Shown: positions 47,391 to 58,372, counted from the stretch's first letter. The stretch: DNA of 64,000 nt from Acanthosoma haemorrhoidale (GCA_930367205.1 OV884012.1:52969239-53033238); one strand, 5' to 3'. Translations and numbers: made by a program. Notes: generated by a model from the letters alone, not told the origin.

Positions 47391-48615
47391 CTTTAGATGT
47401 TGATTACATAATTGGTATCGTTTTTTGAAATGTCGTTAACATTAGTATATAAGGTTGAAATCGTACAATTTCAAACATAAAAAAAAAACCTTCTACCGGA
47501 CCTTTGGCAAGCGTACGCCTTTTTTAGCTTCCCTGGGAATGGGCTACCGAACAATTCTTGATTTTTCCTGCACCGATCCCTAACCTTATAATAACCTTTT
47601 TATATATAGTATGATGTAATATCATAATAGTTTTTAAGTAATCTTACAAAAAGGGAATATTTAAGACGGGATGTGAGTAAATGAAAATGCTATATGAATT
47701 TACAAGAGCAATAGAAACATATTAAATTAATGATTTTCCTGTGAATAATCGTGTAAATCATGATCCTAAAAGATATCTTGGTATCAAAATTAACGGGAAA
47801 CATTTCAAAATAAACATTAATAGGCTGTGATAGATCAAGTAGCCCGGATAACGCCGTTATTAAAGTGTGATTTACGGGAACGAATTTAGGCTAATATTTA
47901 TTTTATGGAAGTTGCGTCTTTATTTATTAGTTCTTAATGGCCGGAGATACCCGTCGGAGAAGAGCGCTTGAAAATAGTGTAATAATATGAAGACAGTGAG
48001 CGAACGGCCAAGGGTGAAGGGGAAATTTATTGGAACTAATTTCGGTGGCAGGTCGACCACTGGCCTACGAAAAGTATAGTACAGCAGGCTAGTTCCACAT
48101 ACAAAATAATTTTTATTGCTGACATCACCTTCAGTTAGATTTATTTGTATGATATTCATAGCTGCCTATGAGTCAAAACAACATATAAAATAAATCATAT
48201 ATATTAAGGGGAACAAAGTTAAATTTAGCATGTTTCACACCTTAATGCATTTATTTTGAGTCATATTCTGCACCCCATGTGATTTCAACCGAGGTTTGAA
48301 CTATGAAATTTTTATTTTTTGGAAAATGTTTTAAGGATTGTTCTAGATGAAAGTTTATTAGTGATTGATTTTTTATGAAACACTTTATGAAAATATGGGA
48401 GCAGCGAATAGAACATGGGTGTTCTAATATGATGTAGAGGTTAGCGTAGCTGCTTCATCATACGCAATTTCTCTGCTAAAATCGTTAGATGTACACTAAA
48501 ATGGAGTAAATAACTGCATAAATTAATAAACGTTGGAATAATGAGAACAGTTGTTATTAGAAGGCCAATAGATAATAGTGATAACAAACCGCACAAACGG
48601 CATACCATATTTACT
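47391..48615. other. no recognisable gene
   Basis: AT-rich. The minus-strand frame at 47920-48159 has no motif. Confidence 0.5.
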
Positions 48616-48617
48616 TA

Positions 48618-48957
48618 AAAAAATCAACTTTATTACGATAAAATTACAATCTGCCTCATTAGGCAATAAGTAATTGTGATAAATGTTTTGATTCATATCA
48701 GAGACCTCCCAAGTCCACATGGTTGTCACCTCCCTCGCATGCACAAGATGTAGCGGAGTCTTGGGATGTCCCGAAGGGTTTTGTTGCTGACCAAATAAGG
48801 GGATTTTCCTATTGTTCTCAGGACTTTTGATTGAAAGTATTGGATACGCTTGATGTTCGACTTTTTTGCTGTCCCCCGGAATAACTTTGTTCCCTATGTC
48901 CAGATTGGCTTGAGTATACATTTGTAGATTAGTAACTTATTTTCTGTTGATAGATGG
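48618..48957 (-). mobile_element. Jockey-like LINE copy H with internal deletion
   Basis: The minus-strand copy starts at the TTTATTACGATAAAATTACA tail and TCATTAGGCAATAAG, keeps GCGGAGTCTTGGGATG, and then jumps at GTCCC|GAAGGG (about 48770-48775) to the RT codons near the 3' end of the coding region, losing roughly 400 bp relative to copy B. It ends near GATAGATGGAATG. TATTTACT flanks both sides (48608-48615 and 48968-48975), but at 8 bp this is only suggestive. Confidence 0.75.
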
Positions 48958-49052
48958 AATGTAACCTTATTTACTCATTTACTCTTTCATTTATAACGTA
49001 TTTAAAATATGCATTCATACAATGTAGACATAAATTGTTATATATATATATA

Positions 49053-49238
49053 AGTTAAGCTCCAGGCAGCATCAGTATTTAACCCTAATTCCCAAACGTC
49101 GGGATGTAAACATCCCGAATGTAAATATACAGGGTTATATACTTAAAATAAACAGTCTAGTTCTAACTTTCATGCGTGTTGTTTCTCTGTACCTTTTTTC
49201 CTTTTTTTTCTTAATTCGAAAGCCGGTAAACATTAACT
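49053..49238 (+). repeat. 5' LTR
   Basis: Starts AGTTAAGC and ends ATTAACT. It contains an exact CGGGATGT-AA-ACATCCCG dyad at 49100-49117 and AATAAA at 49147-49152. It is preceded by a TA repeat at 49038-49052. Confidence 0.85.
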
Positions 49239-49255
49239 GGTGCCGAAACCCGGGA
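49238..49255 (+). promoter_or_regulatory. primer-binding site
   Basis: TGGTGCCGAAACCCGGGA overlaps the last base of the 5' LTR. TGG complements a tRNA CCA end. I cannot name the tRNA with confidence. Confidence 0.75.
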
Positions 49256-49315
49256 TTTGTGGAGTGGGGAAAAAACTAAGCGACAGCTGTTCGAATTTTT
49301 TTTCTCCTTTTTGCC

Positions 49316-49615
49316 ATGTTCAATCAAAGAGTGGGTAGAGAAGAAAGAATGGAGGAGGGGCATATCGTGAGGCATTGTACCTACGTGTATCGGAGGAGAG
49401 ATCTTCATAGGGCAGAACCGATGGAAGTAAATACACAAACGATACGGGAAAGAAGGAGAATATCACCCAGAGGGAATAGACCATCAGCTGAGGAATCGTC
49501 GGGGGCGTCAGGAACGTTGGAAACGGAAGGAGAAGAGCCAGGTCGCGACAGGAGCCGAGAGCACGAGCAACAGAAGACTACTTCGAGAAGATGGGAGCGG
49601 CGTGTGGCAGCCTGA
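49316..49615 (+). pseudogene. gag C-terminal remnant
   Basis: A frame of 99 codons begins MFNQRVGREERMEEGHIVRH. EGHIVRHC is the second half of a retroviral-type CCHC zinc knuckle (GH...C), but the first two cysteines are gone. The rest is Arg/Glu-rich, as gag-pol linkers often are. It lies only about 60 bp after the primer-binding site, so nearly all of gag has been deleted. The Met at 49316 is probably not a native start. Confidence 0.5.
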
Positions 49616-49711
49616 GGAGGGTGACAGCAGAGTGTCGATCGCACCCTAAAGTGTGATACAGTAAGAGGGATACTGTGAGAGTTGCCAATAATCAGAGTCG
49701 AGGGGGGAGAG

Positions 49712-49786
49712 ATGTGCTTGGTGGATACAGGGGGCACCAATACCATAATGTCCCGCGGTGCGTTGAAGCGGCTGTATGGCAGATAG
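49712..49786 (+). pseudogene. retroviral-type aspartic protease, truncated
   Basis: MCLVDTGGTNTIMSRGALK contains the DTG active-site triad (Asp codon 49724-49726) in the hydrophobic-LVDTG context of Ty3/gypsy proteases. A stop at 49784-49786 ends the frame about twenty residues later. A following frame (49924-50172) carries YQIIVGCDLLGR, which resembles the ILG.D.L flap-distal block of the same enzyme. The protease is broken between them. Confidence 0.65.
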
Positions 49787-50189
49787 AGGGCACTCCAGAT
49801 CAAGGTATGTAAGTGCAAGTTAATCACCCTGGGCGGGCCCTGTGAAGTAGTGGGAGAGGCGGTTGTGAATATAGAGAAATTGGTGAAAAAAAAGGCGATA
49901 TTAACGTAAATATTGTTGAGTACATGCCGCGCGAGTATCAAATAATAGTGGGGTGTGACTTATTGGGACGGGTAGGCACGCTTGTAGAGAACCAGGGAAA
50001 GGAGTGGTGGATCCAGTTGGGGGCGGGGGTAACTTATCAATGTCAGGGGATCGTAAGAGGTGGGAGAGCGCGTATAGGGGTAGTCAAGAAAGTGGTGGAC
50101 TGGAGGGAAAGCTTACGGAGGCAGTTCGGAGATATTTTTTACGTGGAAGATATTTTTTACGTGATATGCTAGGGCGAACGGGGAAGACA

Positions 50190-50382
50190 GTACATGAAAT
50201 CCCATTAAAATCGGACCGAATAACGTACGTGAAGGAGAGACGATAACCGCAGGCACATGTTATCCGGAAAGAAATTGACAGGTTAAGACGACAGGGTATA
50301 ATCGTGGATAGCACATCACCGTATATTAGTCCTCTGTGGGCAGTACGAAAGAAGAGTAAATCGGAAGAGGAGGTAAAGTAGC
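50190..50382 (+). pseudogene. reverse transcriptase N-terminal piece
   Basis: Reads KSDRITYVKERR, an in-frame stop, then AHVIRKEIDRLRRQGIIVD and STSPYISPLWAVRKKSK. This is the fingers start of Ty3/gypsy RTs (family: R..P......EI..LL..GII..S.SP..SP...V.KK). The palm with its Asp residues and the RNase H domain are missing. After a stop at 50380-50382 the sequence is integrase. Confidence 0.75.
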
Positions 50383-50413
50383 TATGGTTGTCATCCAACG
50401 CCGTCTGACAGGC

Positions 50414-50870
50414 ATTACGAGCGTGTTTCCAGTTTTATGGGGTACCGGACCAGATCTCGTCGGATGGGGGTAGGGAGTTCGATAATGCAAACGTGCGGTC
50501 GGAGATGAAGAATCTTGATATCGTGTGGCATCTCAACACCCCAGGACATCCTAAGAGTCGCGGAGGCATCGAAAGGCTGCACAGTACAAGACCTGCTGGT
50601 GTATCATTGGACAAGGGTCTGCAGGCGAATGAGGCGATGCCGAAGGAAGTGGCGGCATACAATCATTCCATCCACTCCACCACGGGGTTTACGCCGTTCG
50701 AGATCCTCTTTGGACTGCGCGCGAGGCGCCGGAACGGGACAGAGACGGTGGTGGACGAGGGAATGGCGGAGCAAATGGTAAATGCTCACTTAAAACTTGG
50801 CAAACTTTGGGGCAAAGTTCGTGACAGGATCGTGAGGGAGAAGGGTAAACCTCAAAGTTTACAACCTTAA
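50414..50870 (+). pseudogene. integrase, C-terminal two-thirds of catalytic core
   Basis: The frame contains QFYGVPDQISSDGGREFDNA, with the second catalytic Asp of the DDE core at 50463-50465, then HLNTPGHPKSRGGIERLHS, with the catalytic Glu in GGIERLHS. AYNHSIHSTTGFTPFEILFG follows, the usual end of the gypsy integrase core. The zinc-binding N-terminus and first Asp are deleted. The C-terminal part continues in another frame at about 50900-51060 (YEGTFKVVVIREYN, then TKRRTVHVEQLKLPP). Confidence 0.8.
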
Positions 50871-51254
50871 TCCATTGTATATCGGAAAAAAGCCTCTAAT
50901 CGGAGCAAAGAGTCGGTCAGATACGAGGGTACATTCAAGGTGGTGGTGATCAGGGAATATAACATCGTTATCATCGAGAGTACAAGACCTCCGACGAAAC
51001 GGAGGACCGTCCACGTCGAACAGTTAAAACTCCCGCCAGGGGGGGAGGGCGCAGGTGAGTTAGAGTGTCCTCGCTTCTGCACGGAGCAAAATTTGGTATG
51101 GTATACATACGTACACTTTGTACCATTTGTAGGAGTATTTTTTTTTGTGGTTCCTTTTTTTTTTTTGGAACACAGGCTGTGTAGAATTATTGATTTAGCG
51201 TAGCGTGTAAGATGCCATTGTTTTGTTGAGTAATAAACCATGTAAATTTTTTTT

Positions 51255-51443
51255 TTGTTTGTTTTGATTTTGTCACTAGCGGCTGCAGTGTTGTTGGAGG
51301 CAGCGTTCTATTTCGACTATAACTGTCATAGGAATACGACTGAATGTAAGGGATTACAGGTTGTGTACTGTTTGGGCTGGCCTTCGCTCCCTAGTACGAT
51401 TAGGAGAGTGATCGTAATATCGCCTAAGCCATCCTCAATTTAG
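51255..51443 (+). pseudogene. env-position remnant with hydrophobic start
   Basis: A 62-codon frame between integrase and the polypurine tract, where errantiviruses carry a third gene. It starts with a signal-peptide-like run, LILSLAAAVLLEAAFYF, and has two cysteines and an N-linked glycosylation sequon (NTT) soon after. It then stops before the LTR. Position and signal-like start suggest a truncated env-type gene. The sequence shows no recognisable fusion or receptor-binding part. Chance is not excluded. Confidence 0.35.
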
Positions 51444-51479
51444 ACTTCATAATTTACGAGGAGGTATGCGTAAACTAGC

Positions 51480-51486
51480 AGGGGGG
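51480..51486 (+). promoter_or_regulatory. polypurine tract
   Basis: AGGGGGG immediately precedes the 3' LTR start AGTTAAGC and is the expected plus-strand primer site. Confidence 0.75.
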
Positions 51487-51671
51487 AGTTAAGCTCCGGG
51501 CAGCATCAGTATTCAACCTTAATCCCCGAGCGTTGGGATGTAAACATCCCGAATGTAAATATACAGGGTTATAGACTTGAAATAAACAGTCTAGTTCTAA
51601 CTATAATGCGTGTTGTTTCTCTGTACCTTTTTTCCTTTTTTTTTTAATTCGAAAGCCGGTAAACATTAAAT
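51487..51671 (+). repeat. 3' LTR
   Basis: Aligns end to end with 49053-49238. It keeps GGGATGT-AA-ACATCCC at 51535-51550. The last bases (ATTAAAT) differ from the 5' LTR. A TA repeat follows at 51672-51687. Confidence 0.85.
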
Positions 51672-51687
51672 TATATATATATATATA

Positions 51688-51874
51688 AGTTATGGCTAGT
51701 GGTACTGCAATGTTAAGCCTAATACCACATAGCCTAAGGTAAATAAACCTGTAACTTGTGTATAGAGGATGAGGAGGAGAATAAAGCCAGTTATAAACCT
51801 AACCTTCACGTTATATCATTAACCTCCTTATTCATTATTTTTTCTGGATCGTCTACAGAGGGGAGACGATAACT
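51688..51874 (+). mobile_element. solo LTR 2, errantivirus type
   Basis: 187 bp bounded by AGTTAT and ATAACT, exact inverted ends, with TA repeats on both sides. AATAAA is at about 51780-51785 on the plus strand. It has no close match to the neighbouring LTRs except the terminal style. Confidence 0.6.
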
Positions 51875-51886
51875 TATATATATATA

Positions 51887-52068
51887 AGTTAATGTTTATC
51901 GAACTAAAAACTCAGAAAGCTTGGTAATCAAAATAGGTAGAATGTTGTTACAAGACTGCTTTATTTACTCCAGATCACCTCTATCTATACGTTTTACATG
52001 TAAACATATGTACAGATAACATATGTTTGTGCATTAAGGCGGGGCACTAGCGGCGCTCGGACTTAACT
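51887..52068 (-). mobile_element. solo LTR 3, diverged relative of the 49-kb element
   Basis: 182 bp bounded by AGTTAA and TTAACT, with 12 bp of TA repeat (51875-51886) on its left and a TA repeat on its right. Read on the minus strand it starts AGTTAAGTCCGAGCGCCGC, has AATAAAGCAGTCTTG, and ends TAAACATTAACT. These match the start, poly(A) region and last 12 nt of the 49-kb LTR, so it is a relative in opposite orientation. Confidence 0.6.
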
Positions 52069-52998
52069 TATATATATATTATTACGTTCTTCAAAGAAAT
52101 TAGTTTTATTTTTAACTTTAAATTTATTTTATTACTTATTAATTGATGTTTAAGGTTCTTCAACAAAAATAATTCTGGCAAAAAAATGAATTTAATTACA
52201 AATTAAAAAAATTAAATTAATTATATATAAATACTTGTCTATAATTTTGCTTCTTCTTCTTCTTCTTTTATCCTCATCAATTATTTTCAAAACAAATCTA
52301 TTATTTTCGTGCAGTGTCTCTTCTTGGTTCTGCTAAGTTCAATACCACTAACCAAAAGAAATTTTAAAGTTTTTCTGACACAATTTACAATTAGCATGCA
52401 TCACGGGCTGATTCCAATGCTAGATTTAATAATGTTGTGTTCTCATCATAACAACCACAACTATACTCTTTTGTTTTTTCCTCCACTCTCAATTGCTTTT
52501 ATTTTCGCCTTCTTGATAAGTTGGATTAAATCTTTATATTTAAAATTCTAATAAAATTAGTAGGACTCCCCTTAGTGAAAGGCACCCATCAATCCAAAAT
52601 AATTTTCCTTTTATTTTTCCCACATCCTATTTTTTATAAGTTTGAGAGCTATGGAAAAAAAAAAAATTTAAATTCTTATATACAAACTCCACAATATCTA
52701 ATATCACAACAATATATATATATACAGCTATGATTGAATATGTCGGTATAGTATGCATTGTCAAATACTGTAAACATCCACGGGTTTTGATTAAAAGCTA
52801 AAATAAAAAGTGCAGGAGAATTCTACGACTTGCATATTTGACTTTAAACGGATTAAAAAAAACAAAAAAATGCACTATTCTCGAGTTTAAACAAATAAAA
52901 GTATGTACAGTCGAAAGATCTACTTATTAATTTTTCTATTTATACTATCTATGCAACAAAACCCATTGTTTTTTTTCGTTCCGATTCCCTTTTTATTA
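52069..52998. other. no recognisable gene
   Basis: Very AT-rich. The frame at 52309-52551 looks random. Confidence 0.5.
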
Positions 52999-53002
52999 TA
53001 AA

Positions 53003-53052
53003 TATGTCCTGTAGCTTGGCTACATTTTATACAATTTTTAACAATTTTACAT
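53003..53052 (-). mobile_element. LINE 3' UTR scrap
   Basis: About 50 bp nearly identical to 23783-23833 (ATATGTCCTGTAGCTTGG onward), the 3' region of the second LINE family. Confidence 0.55.
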
Positions 53053-53560
53053 CTTGATTTACAATTATTACCCAATTATTCAAAAAAAAAAAAAAGATAC
53101 ATTTGAAACATATGTGTCTGCCATTATAAAAGGTTGGAGGGTTATTTACTCAGGAAGGTAGACTAAGAATTTGCGAGGATTTTCTGGAACATTACCCTCC
53201 CGAATGTTTAGGGATTACTCTCTACATTAGTTTTTGTTGTATGTTTTTTTATTCATTATTTTCTGTTTTTAAACCTACGGCCTGCTCATATTTTCAAAAC
53301 TATAGTTTCACATTAAACTGTTTGACCTAGAGACGGGGAATTTTACGTGAAGGTTTTAGTTTCGGTTGATGAAGAGACAATAAGGAAAATACTGTTACCT
53401 TCATTCAAAATAATTGATGTTTATTAATAAATTCTTGGTGTTGGTAATATGCTTAAAATTAAAAAATCACATTAAAGGCCTTTTAATGTTTTTTAAAGAT
53501 TTTTATTTATGATATGCAATATCTTATAAACCTTTATTGATCTATATTAATGAAACGTAA
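53053..53560. other. no recognisable gene
   Basis: AT-rich; poly-A at about 53081-53094. Confidence 0.5.
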
Positions 53561-53562
53561 TT

Positions 53563-54125
53563 AAAACCTTTATCGAAGAGAAAGCGGAGTCTTGGGAAGT
53601 CCCCCACGCTCCTCCGTCAGCCACGTCACCGGATACTACCCAGTGGAGGCTGACCAAGAGCGCGAGAGCCACAGACGCTCATGACATGATTGGAGTAACT
53701 GGCCATTGCCAGGACCCCCGTTGTCACGCGTTTATAGCAGGTCACGAGGCCACTGCCGTTTCAGTCTCCGAGGAGGATTATAGGGATGAGTGGCGCAGTG
53801 CAATGACTGTGCTACAGGATTAGGGTGGTTGGAAAGGCTACTGTGGAATTTCATAAACTTAGAAGGGATGAGTTCTAGAATGACGGGTATATTAAGGTCG
53901 TTATGAAGGGTTTTGTTGCTGACATAATAAGGGGCATTTACTATTGTTCTCAGGACTTTTGATTGAATGGATTGAATACGCTTGAATATTGTATGAATGA
54001 GTGAGTGAATGATGAATTGTAAATATGGTATGAATGAGAGCGTTTATCGCAATTTCTGATTGCCTTATAAAAGGCAGATTGTAATTATAGTCCAATAAAG
54101 AGTATAAAGAGTAAAAACCTTTATC
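53563..54125 (+). mobile_element. twin-primed Jockey-like LINE insertion
   Basis: A perfect 12-bp duplication, AAAACCTTTATC, lies at 53563-53574 and 54114-54125. Within it the 3' end (53985-54113) is in plus orientation and ends GGCAGATTGTAATTATAG then CAATAAAG. The preceding 53575-53984 is the same family on the minus strand (GCGGAGTCTTGGGAAG through GGATTGAATACGCTTGA). The far-left end of the inverted part lies about 60 bp upstream, in family coordinates, of where the plus part begins. This is the structure expected from twin priming during target-primed reverse transcription. The minus part includes RT C-terminal codons. Confidence 0.9.
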
Positions 54126-54344
54126 AATATTCGTGTTTTTAATTTTTTTTGTATGTGCCCTGGATTTGTTTGATCTTTTGTTCATATTGCATGCTTGAAA
54201 TAATAAGGTGCTCCATAAGAAATAGTAAAGAATTATTAAGTAATTCAATATCATCAGTCAATTTACCATCACATAATAGTAGTAGTCCAAGAGTGATTTA
54301 TTCATTTTCATTCAATCAAAGGTTTTTTTAAAATGGTAAGAGTA

Positions 54345-54462
54345 GTAAACGAGTGAAAAAAAATTGGAAATATGATATGAGTAAGATCATTTATCGCAAT
54401 TACTTATTGCCCAATGAGGCAGATTGTAATTTTATCATAAAATAGTTGTTTTTAATAATAGA
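54345..54462 (+). mobile_element. LINE 3' tail
   Basis: Plus-orientation tail: GAAATATGATATGAG, CAATTACTTATTGCCC, AATGAGGCAGATTGTAAT and TTTATCATAAAATAG. It carries the TATCATAA tail variant, unlike the neighbouring copy at 53.6-54.1 kb, so it is a separate insertion. Confidence 0.75.
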
Positions 54463-54599
54463 AAAAAAAACTAGCACTGTGAATTATACAATTTGGGGGA
54501 AATATTTATAAGTTACAATGGCTTTTAAAAACTACATGTTATTGATTTTTAACACGCGTAGTAATACATTTGTGTATGCGTCAGTGAAAAAAGACCTTA

Positions 54600-54800
54600 T
54601 GGGATACCGGTTGGCCCAGCAGTCTACTAAATCAACGCCAGCTAGGGCAGAACCTGAGCACTCGCCGTGCCGTGGGCTGAGTGCTGGCGGCAGTGCCCGG
54701 TAAGTAAGTTAGCAGGGGTAGAATTTTAAATGTAGAAGATGTAACCGGCGAGGTCCCGAACCCTTTTAGCCAACCCCACAAGCGAGGGGGAAAAAAACAA
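54600..54800 (+). mobile_element. possible LINE 3' end, GC-rich
   Basis: A GC-rich block contains GGCGAGGTCCCGAACCC and AGCCAACCCCACAAGCGA, and ends GGGGGAAAAAAACAAATAAA. The abrupt GC content and A-rich end suggest a retroelement 3' end. No coding match or second copy is seen here. Confidence 0.3.
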
Positions 54801-57800
54801 ATAAATAATACAAGTTTTTGAGGAGTTAGAGCCGACAAAAACTGGCAGCACATTTCTCTACTCTTTTGGAAATGAGCCAATTCATAGAAGCCAACGATTT
54901 ATCACGTGATATATCAACTGAATTATTATATTACAGATGTTCTTATTAATGCGGTCAGCCATTAGTAGAATTTATCTAGCTGGACTTTTATTGTACACTG
55001 CGATACAAGCCGACCAAAATGTGTGGCAAGGTATTAAAAGTAATATTTATAACTTAACTATATTATATTACGGGTGAAAGCCTCCTACGAATAACAAAGA
55101 TCAGAAATAAAGAACACAAATATGACAAGGCCCGCAGTCAGCTTGGAATATTAACATAGTAATGTGAATTTCGGGTTCGGGAATCACATGGTGGGGAAAT
55201 GAGTATTAAAAAAAAATTAAAAACTGCTGAAACTGAAAATGTTTTTTGGAGCTAGAAGCTCTTTACACATACAGTGGTTCAAAAAATTATCGACATGAAA
55301 TTCTACTGGAAAAACATTGCGTTGTATATATCTTTTATATGACATAAATTGGAATGTAAGGGAAATATGGGTGCCCCTCAAAGTAAGTAGTCCGCTTCAC
55401 TCTGTGAATTTAAAGGGGCTATGAAGGAAAAAAAAAACGAAGCTATTAACAAAAATTAGGGATTTAATACCGTTGGAGACAATTATAATAAGAATATTGG
55501 TCAATATAATAAGCATTTGAATTTTTTTTTTTAGCACATTGTTGGCGGCACCTTTAAAATTAGGAATTGTTCAAAATTTGTTCATATATAGGCTTGCCTT
55601 ACATAAGTCAATCGCTCGAAATACAGTGATCAGCTCTCAATATAAGCTATTCCACAAGTCACGTGGTGTATTTACCAGGAAAACAAAATATACTCAATTA
55701 TATATATAATATACTCGGTTTATTACAAGGTGTTAATTATTCAATGAAATAAAAATCTCATACTGTTAGGCCAATTTGGTAATAATAAATTTTATATTTC
55801 TATTTCAGTATTTGGATAGTTAAATCCAGAATTAAGAACTTAACAAGTGTGCTGGAGGTGTATATTTTTTCTTATACCCTGGAGTTTAATTTCAAGTGTG
55901 TAATTTCCAGAGGTTCACGATTCAAACGCATACGAGAGGTTCAATTGCGAAATTCCACGAATAAAATTAATATTATTATATGTACATTGTCGTAGCATAC
56001 TAAAATAACTGGGCAAAACAAAAGTTTAAAATAAATTATATATAAACGATTCTAGGTCATTTGTTTTTATAGATTTTTGATTTGGCTTGTACCAGATTTT
56101 GTTTTTTTTCTAAGTACAGATGTGATATTTACAAGAAGTCAGTCTTTTGTGCTTGGGAACTGTTTCCCCCCGAAATAAGTTCCTCTAATAGCTTTTGAAA
56201 CCAAATCTATAATTCTTCATTTTATCACTTTGAAAAGTCAGTTGAATTTCTGTTTATGAAGTAACTTTATAAAGGCTATGGGTTCCTTCCTTTATAACTA
56301 TAAGGATGCACCAAATATCCCGTAGTGTCTGCATTTTGAGAAGATGACTATAAAAATGAACGATGACACCATTAATTCAGTGTACCTGTGAAATCTGAGA
56401 TAGAGATAGTAATTTTTGCGACCACTATCGTAAAACATATAGACAGAAAAGTGAACGCCGGTTGATGCCGAAGACCTATTTTAATGACTCTCCGTTTGGT
56501 CTTGGAAAGAACAAGTATTGTTGACGAGTAAAAATAAAACTTATGGACCCTTGGATAGAATTAGTTTGTATTATGTGCTATACATGAAACAGTCCATACT
56601 TGATTTTACTTTTTTCGATCTGAGTACTTGGGTTGTATTTCCGCAACTCCCCTGAGAGATAAGCCGGAAATATGAGCGGTAGACAGTTAATGCAATAGGT
56701 CCACAGCGCTAGCTCAGCCCCTACGAGATAGCAGAAGGGCAGTGACGGATGGACAGACAGGACATATTTCTCAGAGGACAGATATAGCAAACAGGGGGAG
56801 CAAGACCGATCAATCGGTGTGCGGGAAGCCATTTACCGCCTCGATCCTATCGCTGGCTAATTGCACACCTCGCGCGGCTCGGCGGTGTTCGTCACGTGAG
56901 CCGCAAGCATGCAGAGCACACTAACTGTTAGCTCACGTCTTCATTTAGCGGCTTGACAGGGGGACTGTATCGATCCTGCCAAGCAATCGCTGCAAAAGTT
57001 TAAAGAAAGTAATCTACCAACGAGTAAAGGGACTAATTTACTCCATATTTAGAATGAACATTAGTTACATTGATCGCTTCAAAGTTTAATGCTCCTTCAA
57101 GTAATTCATAAATGAATATCAAGACAATTTAATCAAATAATTTAAGATAAGCTCTGTTTTCAAAGTCACTAACAGTTTTTCTGATTTCTTTTAACATGTA
57201 TTTTCCACATATAATAAATAAATAAGGAGAATTTAAGGATTTCAATTACTTATTACTTATATAACTTAACTACTTATAATAAATACAGCACAGTACATTT
57301 TAGGTTAGCTTTGTAACAACTCTTCCCTAAACACAAATATCACGCGAGACCAGCTTCGATCTACCCTGCACTGCGAGAACTCACAAACTAAACTCAACTC
57401 TGGTTGAAGTGTGGAAGGTCACTCAAGTTACCGGATGCTTACTCCATCAGGTGGATTTTCCTGCAACTAACTAGACAGCAGACTGATAATAGGGCAAGTA
57501 TACTGTAACTAATCCTTGCATATGTGATTTAGAACTGCTCATTTTGTCCGTTAATCCTATCTAAAAAAGTAGAGAAGACTAAAAAAAACTGATTTCATAT
57601 TTACATTTAACGCCCAAAATATAGCTACAATCAGTCCTTAAATCCTTGACACCAAAAAAAAAAAAAAAAATACATGCATATACTTTAATTTGAATTATGG
57701 GATATATGGCATACATAATTTTATGAAATCAGTGCACATACGCATTGCATGTCCTATGTAATACTAGTGAATTGGTATTATTAAAGTATAATATTTCTTG

Positions 57801-58313
57801 TCTTTCCTCACAATTATTTTCAATTCATCAAACATCTATATCGATCAACTTAAGTTATTTTACAAAAAATATATTATATTTAGCTTTCTAAGACAGAGGA
57901 GGTTAGGTAGTAATAATTCTCTTGTATATGAGCTCTTTAAAAATAGATCTCAGTTGTTTTATAGAATCTTGTTTTTATACGTATAGCAACGGCATTGTAG
58001 GTTGTTGATTGTGTGAAGTAGGTAAGAGATATTTTTATCTTTGACTATAGACATAACAGCACAAAACACACTGCCTACATAATATATGACTCGATCACCC
58101 TGATGTTCGTATGTGTTCTATTTTACTAAGAAATCTTCGAATTCTTTCGGGAAAATATTGTATACTTTAGAATTATATCAATCATAAATACAGGTTCTTA
58201 ACTTTTTTTGGAAAATAAAAAATAAACACATCGTTAATTATCTTACAATCTGTAGCAATCATATGTTTGTCACTCGATAAACCTAAATTATCTACTTGAT
58301 ATTTGACTGTTTA
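54801..58313. other. no gene; GC-richer patch at 56.6-56.95 kb
   Basis: AT-rich apart from 56620-56960, which contains CGCGCGGCTCGGCGG and CACGTGAGCCGC and frames on both strands with no motif. It could be a regulatory element or an old repeat. Poly-A at about 57654-57670. Confidence 0.4.
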
Positions 58314-58372
58314 TTAACACGTTGCCGCAAATGACGATTATAGCCGTCCGATCTTTGGCGATATGTAGGCAA

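Larger units (their letters stand above)
49053..51671 (+). mobile_element. errantivirus-like LTR retrotransposon, collapsed (2.6 kb)
   Basis: Two LTRs (49053-49238 and 51487-51671) enclose degenerate gag-pol remnants and a small frame in the env position. Terminal AGTTA...TAACT, TA-repeat target, a primer-binding site overlapping the LTR end, and polypurine tract are all as in insect errantiviruses (gypsy group). Full-length members of the group run to about 7-8 kb, so most of gag, the RT catalytic core, RNase H and most of env are missing. The LTRs differ at about 13 positions by eye (roughly 93% identical), implying an old insertion. Confidence 0.85.

Noticed and set aside
49405..49941. 178-codon minus-strand frame
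   Set aside because: It is antisense to the gag-protease remnants of the LTR element and has no family features.
56700..56740. tRNA-like GCGCTAGCTCAG
   Set aside because: No B box or cloverleaf follows.
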